Source: Auriscalpium vulgare (Eukaryota; Basidiomycota; Agaricomycetes; Russulales; Auriscalpiaceae). Taken from it: a stretch of DNA of 64,000 nt. The position numbers were made by a program, and so were the translations under genes. The notes beneath the pieces are model-generated. The model was given only the letters and a program-made list of their open reading frames with translations. It searched no databases and was not told where the DNA came from. Location: contig JAHBBC010000007.1 of the NCBI GenBank assembly GCA_019915015.1, positions 1,426,001 through 1,490,000 on the forward strand, read 5' to 3'. This document shows positions 1 through 10,397 of the stretch, in pieces; positions within the stretch are counted from its first letter, which is position 1; each line of letters starts with the position of its first letter.

Positions 1-1044
1 AATGCGGTTGTTCTGCTTGTCGAGCTCCTGACCCATGGCGCTACCGAGAGCCTTGAGCCTCTTCGTCATGTCGGATATTTCATCCAGGTTATCATCAAGC
101 TCATCCTCCAACTCGTCATCAGAAGCTGTGGCCTCGAACTGGTAGCGCTTCCTCTGCTCTTGGCGCATAGCCTGCTCGGCACCAGTCTTGCCGCGCCGGC
201 CATAGCCCTCCTCCTCGCGACCGTACGTTTGCGCCCGCCCAAGGCGGTTCTGCGAGTCGCGAATGTCCGACATCCCCTTTTCGCGCTCCTCGCGCTCTTC
301 CTCATACTGTTCCTGGATCTTCGCCTCCTGCGCCGCACGTTTGGCATCTTTGTTGAACGTGATCACTGGTCGGAAAATAGAGCGATTGAGCTGCTTAAGC
401 TCATCCGTCCTATCCTCCGCCTTGCGCGAATGCCCCTTGGCAACGTCGAGGTGGCGTTCGGTATTAGCCAGTTTCTCTGATTTCGAGCACGATCAGCGCT
501 CGCCACGATAAGCTGTGAGGGAGGGTAACGTACCTGACTGATCTCCAAGCCTGTTTACCGTGTTCCTTGCCGTCTCTTCTGCCTCGCGGGCCAGCCGGAG
601 GGCATTGCGAGTAGAGTTGACACTGTCCTGCTTGATGAACCGCGTTTCCTTCTTGATACCTTCCACATCCTCATCATTCTCCTCGCCCGGAGCCGCGCCT
701 GACGATGGTCCGTCGTCGCGGAAGCGTCCCGAACCACCTTCCCTGGGCTTGTACCCTGAGAAGAGCTCGTTGCGGTCGTTATCGACGTTGCCGCCGCCCC
801 GAGAGTAGACGTCACCCACGGGGGCGTTTCGTTGGTAGCGGTCGCGCACAGCTGGGTACGAGTCTGCCGATGGAGTGCCACTAGCAGACCTGCTGCTGTA
901 CGGGTCGTCACGGCTGGCGACGTAGGATGTGGCTGCAGAGCGGGCAGGCGGACGAGGAGATGTGCTGGTGGACCTGTATGAGTCGGGCCCGTCGTCAACT
1001 GGGGGTATAAGGTTCTTCTCCTTGCGTTTGTTGAACCAAGACAT
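1..1044 (-). CDS. SEC9: SEC9/SNAP-25-type t-SNARE (3' end outside window)
   Basis: Exocytic Qbc-SNARE that pairs with a syntaxin and synaptobrevin at the plasma membrane. Translation starts at 1044 (MSWFNKRKEKN) with a basic, then Ser/Arg-rich disordered N-terminus. The first SNARE helix begins near GIKKETRFIKQDSVNSTRN (about residue 130). A 57 bp GT-AG intron (477-533, phase 1) interrupts the helix just after NRLGDQ, and exon 2 resumes with EKLANTERHLDVAKG. The second SNARE helix starts at the window edge (LDEISDMTKRLKALGSAMG), so the C-terminus is missing. Two SNARE motifs without a membrane anchor are what Sec9 is known for; that family assignment is confident, its exact start less so because an upstream in-frame Met exists at 1119. 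MPP10 lies 180 bp upstream on the same strand. Confidence 0.93.
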
Positions 1045-1224
1045 GATAGTAGAAGGAAAGGGATGAAAGTTGAGAGCTTGAAGATGGAAGCGTGAGTGAA
1101 GCACAAGCCCGTGCAGCACGAGCCCACATCTGTGGCTGTGCGTTGATCAGCCGCCCGCGTTCGTGTCCCACCTTCATCAAGCTTCAAGCTTCAAGAAGAC
1201 AGAGCGTATATAACAACGGGGTAT

Positions 1225-3651
1225 CTAAGCCTTTCCTTTACCCTGTCTTACAAGCTGGCTCTTTTTGCCCACAACAGTGACACCTTTCCCACTCTTGACC
1301 ACGCTCTGCAAGGCTGCCGCCTTCTGAGCCTTGACACCCTTCACGCCCCTCGCCTTCGCGAACTTGTCGACACTCTTGTCCAGCAAGTCTCTCGTCTTTC
1401 TCTTCGCCTTCTTTTGCTTGTTATGCAGGGCGCGCTTCTCGACGGGTGTAAGCTCGCCACGCGCACGAAGATCGGAGGGTGTGGAGCTGAAGATCTCTTC
1501 TGGCGCGAGCATCGCGGCAGCAGATTTGCTCGTAGGAAGCGCGGACTCCAAAGTCGTCGAAGCAACGTTCGTGACGGTGGAAATCGTAGCCATGGGCTAC
1601 CGAATCTTGTCAATGACACGCTGGATGGCGAAAACAAACGATACTCACAGCTTTTGGCGTAAAGTGAGCATTCGAAAGCGCGTCGAGCTTCATAGAAACG
1701 CCGTCCCATATCCTTTCAATCTCCTCGTGTTCCTTCTTGAGTTGGCCATCGCGATCTTCACCGGTGACGCCGCCGGTCTGTACAGCAGAGTAATCGTCCT
1801 CGTAAATTTGCGCTAAAGATTGACTAGACTTGGTGTCTTGTAGTTCGAACAGACGAGAGGGCAAGTAAGGTTTGTCGTCCACGGCCCGTTTCCGCACAAC
1901 ATCGTCGAAGCGGTTATCCATTATTCGACTTTTGATTCTATCTTCAAGACCGACCACTGTTTCCTCCGTGATGACGGGGATGGCCTTCATGACGCGCTCG
2001 AAGTCTAGGTCCTCTTCTAAGAGCGAGTTTTGAGGTCGCGAGCGCGAAGTTGCCTCGCCCAAGAGAGTCCAGTCCTTTTTCGCGATATTTTCAGCTTCCA
2101 AGGTCGCTATTTGCTCGCGAAGAGCTGCCTGTCGCCTTTCGTACGCAGACAATTCTGATGCAGTTGTGAGGGAATGAGGAAATGATGGTGCAAGAGGACG
2201 CACCACTCTCTGGCTCTTCATCTTCAGCGAAGAGGTCATCCTTTATCCTGTCAATAGTTTTCTGACCTCCAAAGCCACCTGTAAATTCCTCCTCCTCGTC
2301 ATCCTCTAAGTCTTCGTCTCCGTCCTTGTCTTCGTCATCCAAGGAAGCGAACGACGCGCCACCTAAATCGTCAGGTTCAAAGTCATCGCCGTCCACATAT
2401 TCTTCGTCCTCATCCTCGTCCTCATCCTCGTCCTCGCCCGCCATTCCGCCGTTTATCAAGTACGTCGGTAAGTTTTTACCTCTTGCCTTGATGGTCTTCA
2501 CCCTGACTTCCTCATGGAATCGCACCTTGCCGTTCCTAGATTGGGGCGGGGCAGAGGCTGGCGCCTTACCTTTGCCCTTCGTCTTTGGTGGAAGGCGAGG
2601 AGGAGGTTCGAAGAACTCTCGGTAGTATGCCTCTGCACAGAAATGTCAGCTGGTCCTTACCAGGTTACCAAGTGGGCATACCCTGTGTGGTATCTTCCTC
2701 CTGCGCACCCTGCGCGTCGACGGACGCGAAGAAGTCGACCGATCCTTCGTCCTCGTCGTCTTCGTCGTCGGAGTCCTTTCCCAAAGCACCGCGTGATACT
2801 GACTTGGCCTCGGCCTCTTCAATCTCGGCATTGAATGCGCCCAGGTCGAAGAAACCATCGTCCAGTTCAGAGTGAGGACCCGGTCTAGGTTTTCTTCGAA
2901 TTGTGGATCGCAGAGGCGGGCCGTCGACGTCTTCCTCGGCTTCTATGTCTTCATCGTCCTCGTCGCTTTCATCACGAAGGTCTGCGACCTGCTCTCCAAG
3001 GTCCTCGTCCTCTCTCAAATCTTCGTCCTCATCTTCCATCACGTCCTCATCTTCGTCATCTTCCGATTCATCGTCAAACCCAGCATCCTCTTCATCTTCA
3101 TCTTCATCCTCCAAAATCCTGTCTTCCGACAGCTTTCTCTTCTTCACCGCCTCTCCTTCTAACTCACGGTCGTCGTCTTCATCGGCGGCGCCTTGTAAAG
3201 CCAAAGCCAAGGTTTGAGAGACGTGCTGTGCCCTCAGCTCTAACTGAGCCCATAGCTGATCCTCAGCTAGTCCTTGAACGAACAATGATGTGAGAGGGGT
3301 GGTAGAAAAGGACTTCTGGGGACGCAAAGATGGCGACGGGCTACGTTTGCGCTTGGCATTCGCCCGGGTCTGGGAGCGCGTCTGTGGCGCCTCAGCCGGA
3401 CTGAAGGACGCCAGGAGCTGGGTGACATGCGGTTGAGACTCCTTTTCAGATTGTAAAGCTAGGCTGCGGGTGAGTTTTCGCTTGAAGAAACACGGAGGCA
3501 GCGCACCTAAGTTGAAGACATATTCTGTAGCACGCAGAGCTGCCTGCTGTATGTCTGCGCTTCCGTACACAAGAGATTCTGGCGTGTCCTCGACGAGCGA
3601 CGACAAAAGCTGAAATTGGGGTGGCAACGGCGTGTCCAAGGTCTCTGCCAT
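1225..3651 (-). CDS. MPP10: U3 snoRNP protein MPP10
   Basis: Component of the U3 small-subunit processome (with Imp3/Imp4) in nucleolar 18S rRNA maturation. Four exons with phase-consistent introns at 2633-2681, 2155-2203 and 1597-1648 give about 758 aa. The N-terminus (MAETLDTPLPPQFQLL) is followed by long Asp/Glu-rich stretches typical of Mpp10, a conserved middle (KVRFHEEVRVKTIKARGK), and a C-terminal helical part containing VITEETVVGLEDRIKSRI and HFTPKAPMATISTVTNVAS. The C-terminal tail is Lys-rich. The acidic stretches are encoded by near-microsatellite GAC/GAG repeats around 2400-2440 and 2935-3110, which also create Ser-rich ORFs on the other strand. It is divergent from the gene at 4174 and shares that upstream region. 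Confidence 0.95.
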
Positions 3652-4173
3652 GACAAAAGGCGGGTGGAATGGAGGACGAAGGTGACTTGGACGGGCGCGC
3701 CTGGACGCGCATTTTCGGCGCATGCTGCACGTGTTTCGGGCCTTCCATTTCCGCGACGCACACGCTGCCTTTACCTTGTTCAATCGCGCTGCAACCACTC
3801 GGACTTGATGACGGCCCTGTCCATTGTGCACTGCCCTCCATCACTCCCTCGCAACCTTGTACGCGCGGAGTCAGGTCTAGCCGGCGCGCGTATGGAAATC
3901 TATCCAGCGCGAACGCTCTCCTACCTAACCGAAAGGGAACAATGCAAGACGCTTGTATTGTACTTTGCCTTGGCCTGCGCGCTGTTGTTCTCGGGCTTGC
4001 TTATAAGGTCGCCCAGATGCCGCAGTCTACTCCAGCCCGCCTCATACCCTCGTCGCCGGCCTTCTCTGTCCTCTAACTTGCTGCTGGCAGCCTGCCCATT
4101 CATTGCAACGACACCCCACCTAGACTTGGACCTTTCTTCTTGAAGCATACCACGATAGACCCATCTTTTCATC
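3652..4173. promoter_or_regulatory. Divergent promoter region MPP10 / SUR7-PalI-like gene
   Basis: No gene seen. The 522 bp lie between two start codons facing away from each other. A TATA-like TTATAAG is at 4001-4007, about 170 bp upstream of the plus-strand start, and the stretch just before 4174 is pyrimidine-rich. Confidence 0.5.
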
Positions 4174-5091
4174 ATGATTGCAGGTCTCTCGAAAGCCATC
4201 ACATTATATCTCGCCCCATTATTGTCCTTGACGTCCACCATCCTCATACTCTTCGCATTCTTCGCCCCTACCGTCCTGCTTCACAGCCAAGTCTCGCTGC
4301 TTACTGTGTCGCCGTCGTCAATTTTGACCGACCCCAATGCCTCTCATGGTATTGATGGACCATCAATATTCTTGGGGGCGCTAGGTAGGTCACGCGTCAA
4401 TGTCACCAGATAGTCAAACTGACTGATGACTGTTAGGCTCGTGCTCCCGCCAGAATAACGGCGGATCGGTAGGCTGCGAAGCAGCATCACTGTCTCCGAA
4501 ATATGGTATGTTCGATGTACTCTTTACGACTGTTACACTCAAGTACTCTGCTTAGACCTGTCTGCGTTGCCTGGAACTGCTCCAGACTTGCTGTCCGCGC
4601 CGACTGCCACGACACCCGTATTCATTGCTATATCCATCGTCTTGAGCATCATCTTCTTCATCCTCTTCACCCTCATATCCCTTCGGGCCAGCTTGGGTGC
4701 AAGACTTTCTGCGGCCTTGGACAAGCCGTTCTTGCAGCGCACGTCTGCCTGGATTGGGCTTCTAGGGTTCATGATAGGTGCGCATGGGACCTATCTGCCC
4801 CTTGATGAAGTCACTCATGTGTGGCAACAGGCCTCACCGCATTCCTGGTCATCCGCATGTGGTTTGGAAAGGCAGTAGAAGATTTCAACCTCGCCATAAC
4901 GAAGGGCGGTGCGAGCGCTCCCCAGCTCATAGCCAGCACAAGCAATGGGTTCACAAGTACGTGACTACTGCACTAATGTCATCATCATCTCATGCGTTCT
5001 TTCAGTGGTGTGGGTGGCATACGCGTTCTACGCTGTTCCTCTCATCTGCGCTCTTGCGCGGCTCCACGTCACTGCTACGGCCAGCAAATGA
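4174..5091 (+). CDS. SUR7/PalI-like four-TM membrane protein
   Basis: Predicted plasma-membrane protein of about 237 aa, probably acting in cortical patches (eisosomes) or ambient pH sensing if the family placement holds. Five exons join in phase, with introns beginning near 4386, 4504, 4780 and 4959. Four hydrophobic segments are visible: about 11-36 (LYLAPLLSLTSTILILFAFF), one starting PVFIAISIVLSIIFFILF, one around AWIGLLGFMIGLTAFLVI, and one at VWVAYAFYAVPLICAL. The first extracellular loop carries GALGSC...GC, resembling the paired-Cys claudin-like signature of SUR7/PalI proteins. The start at 4174 gives a short cytosolic N-terminus directly before TM1. Topology and the Cys pair are seen; the SUR7 versus PalI choice is unresolved. 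Confidence 0.8.
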
Positions 5092-5629
5092 ACTTTGCTT
5101 ATCTGTTCATACTCGCTTAGAACGTTACTTGCCAGCTCAAGCGCTGAGCTGCATTTAGGACTTTCTCAGGACACTGTAGCATACGAACCTCGATTATCTT
5201 AGACCAGCATGTGTAATGTTTCCTCTCTAGGAACCCTCCTTTCTTGGCCTCACGGGGTTCTGTCCCCTACGTTCTCACAACAACTGCTGCGACATGCTGA
5301 CGGGCGGACTCCGGAGGCTCTGGCCCTTCCGGAAAGGCTCCGTATCTGTGCTGAGGCGCAGATATCCAGCGCATCTACCACCGCCTATTTTTACATCTCT
5401 TCTCAGACCAATATTTGCGTGGTGATACCAAGGATGCTCCGCCTCAGATGCTAAGCTCTCCCTTCCCGACGCCGCACTCCATGTGCACGATTTCTGCCGA
5501 GCGCTCTGTTGGAACGTGCTTCTCTGCGGCGCAAAACCGCATGACCCAAGTGACCCTTCCCTGTTGGTGCGCTGTTATGCCGCTATAAGAAAGACCTCTC
5601 CTCTGCTAGCGGAATGGACAGTCGCTGCC
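5092..5629. promoter_or_regulatory. Intergenic region, promoter of the PL8 lyase gene
   Basis: No gene supported in these 538 bp. A TATA-like CTATAAGA sits at about 5583-5590, roughly 40 bp upstream of the lyase start codon. Confidence 0.45.
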
Positions 5630-8308
5630 ATGAAAGCTAGACTAACTGCCGTCCTATGCATCGTAGGTGTACAGCTGTTGACGCGTGGCTCCGCCACTTC
5701 CGATACGAACCCGCCGCATGTTTTAGCCTCGAGTGACGTTTCACAGGATATCCAGACCATAACTCAGAGAAGGCTTTCGACCATAGTCGGGGCTACCACC
5801 GGGGCCACATCTGTATCGAATTGGTGAGCGACGCCGCTAATGCTGTCTATTCGATGATTTTGACGTACGACAGGCTCACTTCTCTCAATTCTACGACTGG
5901 CCAGTGGCCTGACGTCGACTACACGACAGGTTGTCCCGCGCAGACAGGCAGCTGGCCTGCCCAACAGCACTGGTCCCGCATAAGTGAATTGGTTCTCTGA
6001 ACTCCTTGCCGACTCGAGCTCATGCTTGTCAACAGCGACATTCTCAGCCGCTTGGCATGGTGGTTTGAAAAATGCTGCTCAATGGGTTCAGAATACCCAG
6101 CTGCGGGCTGCAATTTCCCTCGCCATGGAGTTCTGGTTCGATAATGACTTCACCGATCCCGGTTGCCTCGACTCGGGAGGCACCGACGTATGTCCTTGCG
6201 GAACACCTGGTCTCTGGAACACAAACTGGTTCTCAAATGTAAGCTGACTTTGCACTCACCGATTACCACTGCCCACCATCAAGATTACAGATCATTCTTA
6301 TCCCTGGGTTTGTCGGAGAAGTCTGCTTGCTCCTCGGAGAATCTCTGACGGTCTCCGAACTTGCCAACTGCACACATATCACCGGTCGCGCGTACGCCAC
6401 GTTCGAGTCGGGCATAAATGGCGTCAGCTCCATCACAGGATCAAACACGCTTGACATCGCCAGTGTTGGAATAGACATGGCGCTCCTCACTGTGAACTCT
6501 TCCGTCATCGGCGATGCATTCTCCAGGGTTCATAGCGAAGTCATCGTTGAAAACGCGGTCAAGTCGGACGGAATCCGGGCGGATGGGAGCTTCGGGCAAC
6601 ACGCCGGTATACTATATAACGGAAACTACGGAAAAGACTAGTAAGACGTCCTGTCTCGCTCGTTGACTGGTCGCCTGATATCTCTTGTTACAGTTCTAAC
6701 GATGTCCTCGATCTAGACATAGAGGCGGGAGGAACAGCCTTCGCAGCGGGCCAAGCATCGCAGGATGCTTTCAATATTCTATGGCAAAGCAATATATGGA
6801 TGATTTTTCGCAACAGTGTAACCAATGTTCTGCATTGGGATTTCGTGCGCACAACTTCCTCAACTTCGAGTGGTTTCTCATGGCTATCACAGAGCGTGTT
6901 GGGTCGCTTTATTAGTTTGCCGGTGGCCGACGACCAGTGCGTACTGCTAAGTAGAACAACGTCCGATCACATTCACATATTTCACCCAAGGGCGACTGAA
7001 AATCTCAAGACCAACCTCACACAATTACAAGCCCTTGGCCAAGAGTGGGATTCCGCCGCGCTGAACGAAGCGTTCGCGCTGTTGTCGCTCAACACATCCG
7101 ATGCCAACTCCGGAAACCTTGAAGGGAATAAGATGTTCTTCGACAATGACTATATGGTCGGACCCTACCAACTCTCCTGCAGTCAGAGATTCACGACCCG
7201 TTTCTCTCAGGTACAACGCGGACCTGGCTATGTCACCACCCTCAAAATGTACTCGACGCGCACCGTCAACTCGGAATGTCTCAATGACCAGAATCCCTTC
7301 GGCTTCCACCTCAGCGATGGCACATTGTATACCCACCTTGTCGGCAATGAGTACGAGGACATCTTCGCCGCCTGGGACTGGAACCTCATACCGGGTACAA
7401 CCGTCGACTATGCTGCCACGCCCCTCAGTTGTTCTGCGGTCCAGCACACTGGCACCCAGCCATTTGTTGGGGGCGCATCCGATGGGAGCATTGGCATTGC
7501 GGCGATGCGCTACGAGACGCCGACAACGAAGACGTTGAACTGGCGCAAGACGTGGTTTTTCCTGCCCGATGAGAGACAGTACGTTATGATTGCCCGCATC
7601 TCCTCGACAACGGGTGCCCCAGTCCTCTCAGTTTTGGACCAGCGCCTGCATAGCGGGGAAGTGCTGGTGGACGGTGTTGGGCAAACGACTGGCAACTTCA
7701 CGTCTGCAGGATCGCTGTGGCACGGAGGCGTCGGCTACACGTTCAACACATCCAATACGGCTGCGGCGCTGTCCTTACAAGTTGGAGAGCGAACGGGCGC
7801 GTGGTCGGCTATCAGCACGTCCAAACAGCCTCCTGCTACCGTGGACCTCTTTGCCGCATGGCTCAGTCATTCCGACCTCAGTGCCGCCATCGACTATGGC
7901 ATATTCCCTGCCACAACCGCCGCGTCGTTTCAATCCAAGGCTGCGGCATCGCAGTTGACGGTCATCCGGAACGACGGGTCCATTTCCGCGCTCCTGGACG
8001 TGGCAAATAAGGTCGCGATGTTTGTCTTCTGGGAGACTGCAGGAGGGGAAGTGACGGTTCCGTCCATCTCTGGGAGCGCCGCGGTGACAGTGGCCGCTAC
8101 CGGGAGCTCCGCTGTCATTGTGCGGATGGATACATGGAATATTACGGTAGCTGACCCGACACAGGAGCTCGTGGGGCTTACTCTGAATTTGACTCTGGGA
8201 GAAGGGTCGGCCCCAGAGGGATGGGGGTCGGAGAGCAGTGCAGGGTTGGCGTTTGTACTCCCCGGCGGTGGGCTTGCGGGAAGCAGTGCGTCAAAGGTTC
8301 TGTTTTGA
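5630..8308 (+). CDS. Secreted polysaccharide lyase family 8 (hyaluronate/chondroitin/xanthan lyase type)
   Basis: Beta-eliminating lyase of uronic-acid polysaccharides, predicted extracellular. Five exons (introns 5824-5873, 5984-6035, 6239-6290, 6641-6693, all in phase) encode 823 aa. A signal peptide is visible (MKARLTAVLCIVGVQLL, then Ser/Thr). The alpha/alpha-toroid half contains LDSGGTDVCPCG and the catalytic block DGSFGQHAGILYNGNYG. Against chondroitin AC lyase (Asn175, His225, Tyr234), the matching residues are about Asn221 (TGSNTLD), His273 and Tyr282, and the His-Tyr spacing of nine is preserved. The remaining ~450 aa are the beta-sandwich part with several Asn-X-Ser/Thr sites. Substrate cannot be read from sequence: hyaluronan-like, glucuronan or bacterial exopolysaccharide are all possible. 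Confidence 0.93.
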
Positions 8309-8499
8309 ATAGCCAACTCGCCCACATACGCACTGTTATACGCAGCGCTGGGAAATTATCATCGCGTCTTCCAAGTTGCTTCGAATCAGTGACGGTCGGC
8401 AATGAGCCGCACTCTCGCGCCGCCGGGCCGACAACCGCACCGGCCGGTTTACATGCGCGTCGCGTCCTACTGCACCGCCGAGTCCAACACATCCCACCT

Positions 8500-9546
8500 A
8501 TGGCCGGCCTACTTCACGAGCCTTCACACCCAGCGAATTTCCAGACCCCTCACAATGAGCAACATCCCGCGGGCGAGGGTTCCGATGACGAAGAGGTTCA
8601 GAGTGAAGAGAAGATCAAGGTGCGCGTTCCTCATCGCCGCAAGACAGACGTCCTATTCACCGGTGCAGGCAGCTCTGCAATATGCAGAAGAGCTGAAGCA
8701 AGAAGGAAATGATTACTTCCGCTCTAGTTCCTGGAACGAGGCGTTCGTTGCGTACAGGAGGGCACTCCGATGTCTTCCTCAGCGGCAAACTTTCCCCAAA
8801 TCCAGCAAGGGCAAGGAGAAAGCAGTTGCCAGTTCAGACGACGACGATGAACGATCCCCGCGGCCTGACCCAGTGGAACCGCAGTCATCACCGATTGATC
8901 TTGAATGTGCCCGGGCGCGAGCGATCTTGAACGCCAACATCGGCGCGTGCCATGTGAAACAAGTGTGGTTGCTGTGCTCCTCCCCGCTACACTTATTGAA
9001 TAACGTCTGTCGTACATAGGGAGCGCATGAGGAAGCCGCTAAAGCGTGCACAGAAGGTAAAGACTTACTTTGGAGCGCCGGACGAGGAACTGACCCTCGC
9101 GTAGCTCTTCTAGATGACCCAGAATACGTGAAAGCGCTCCAGCGACGCGCTCAGAGTAACGAACAGATAGGATCTTGGTCAGCGCTGTCGAGCGCGCAAG
9201 ACGGTAAGCGATGAATCGATGACCTTTGCGCAACGGATTTGATACGTATTACTGCAGACTACAACAAGCTCCTTGCAATATTGCCGCCATCATCGCCTCA
9301 CGTGGACGACGTCAAACGGTCGTTACGTCTCCTTCAGCCTCGGCTAGAATCGCAACAGAAGCAGGAAATGGATGAGATGCTCGGCAAGCTGAAGGGAATA
9401 GGAAACAGTATTCTCGGTGAGTGACCTCCGCAACTCGGCTGTGCGGACGTCTGACTGGTGCATCAGGCAAATTTGGCTTGTCCACGGACAACTTCAAGAT
9501 GGATCCCAACGGACAGGGAGGGTACTCCATGAATTTCACACGTTGA
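8500..9546 (+). CDS. TTC1-like tetratricopeptide protein
   Basis: TPR adaptor of the TTC1 type, known in other eukaryotes to bind Hsp90/Hsp70 and other partners. Six exons (8500-8619, 8669-8962, 9020-9056, 9105-9203, 9258-9416, 9467-9546) give 262 aa. After an acidic N-terminus (EGSDDEEVQSEEKIK) the first TPR begins AALQYAEELKQEGNDYF; a Ser/Asp linker splits the array before ARAILNANIGACHVKQ. The second and third repeats follow, with LLDDPEYVKALQRRAQ. The conserved tail GKFGLSTDNFKMDPNGQGG...MNF matches the TTC1 C-terminal signature. I chose the ATG at 8500 because its frame splices in phase into exon 2; an ORF from 8402 reads into intron sequence. It is convergent with IMP1, with 158 bp between stops. 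Confidence 0.92.
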
Positions 9547-9704
9547 GTGATGCCAGGCATGTCAGCGTACTAAGTAATGTATATGTGTCTCGTGTGAGAG
9601 AAGACGGACTAATTCAAATATGACACTGAGGTCCGAAAAATCTTGAAGCTGCGGAAAGGGTATAACTGTTGAGAGTATCAGCGGCGCTCTCGATGTTGGA
9701 GGTG

Positions 9705-10316
9705 TTATTTTACCCTAGCCACCAATGTACCTCGTATCAATGACATGGGGACTGGGCCATAGTCTCTCGAGTCGCGAGCCAGAGCCGCATTATCGCCAAC
9801 GAGCCAGCAGTGACCCTTGGGGATGAACACATGCTCAGTCGAGGGCGCCTTCAACCCAGTCGGGTCGACACAGATGGTGTCACCGGGAAGACCGAGGACA
9901 CGCTTGCAGATGAAGCGACCGGGTTCGATGGGAGACTCGAGTGTCACCAAGTCTCCACGTTTGAGATTGCGCGGGTCTATGCGGTATCGCATCCTGTTCT
10001 CAACGACGAGCTCGCCGGCCTCAGACATGGTTGGAAGCATGGAAGGCCCATAGACCTACAGCAACCGGTTAGACTGCACAGAGCGAATGTAGGTCACACG
10101 CACTATCTGGACAGTGGCTACATATTCAAGGAAGAGATGGCAGGCACAGGCAAAGTTAATGGTCTAGCGTTGGCTCATCAGCAACGCCATGACGAAGAGA
10201 ATCAGCATGCGGCAGACATAGAGACCACCTAGGGCCACTGATTTTGGGTTCTGACGAATGGCGGTGAATGCATTGATAGGTAGGCGGCGCAGTCGACGTC
10301 CGAATGATGAGAGCAT
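9705..10316 (-). CDS. IMP1: Mitochondrial inner membrane protease subunit 1
   Basis: Type I signal-peptidase-like serine protease of the mitochondrial inner membrane that trims intermembrane-space sorting signals. Three exons (10316-10218, 10163-10104, 10055-9705) give 169 aa. The single hydrophobic segment (INFACACHLFLEYVATVQI) precedes the catalytic Ser box YGPSMLPT. The catalytic Lys is in ICKRVLGLPGD, and the later SPase box GHCWLVGDNAALARDSRDYG is intact. The N-terminus (FGRRLRRLP) is basic, consistent with mitochondrial import. The first intron donor (GTCTGC) is weak, so the few residues around that junction are less certain; an alternative Met at 10322 exists. Its start codon is only 81 bp from that of ELP4. 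Confidence 0.93.
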
Positions 10317-10397
10317 GTGCATGGAGAGTTTGCTACCATGATGCACAACATTATTTACAGGACGATGTTCCCACGCGTGCTTTCAGACGATCCCACC
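10317..10397. promoter_or_regulatory. 81 bp divergent gap between IMP1 and ELP4 start codons
   Basis: The two ATGs face away from each other across 81 bp, so both 5' UTRs and any core promoter elements must share or overlap this gap, or transcription of at least one gene starts inside the other. If ELP4 starts at the alternative in-frame Met at 10365 the gap shrinks to 48 bp. Confidence 0.6.

Noticed and set aside
2326..3217. Plus-strand poly-Ser ORFs
   Set aside because: Products of GAN/TCN repeats opposite the acidic tracts of MPP10.
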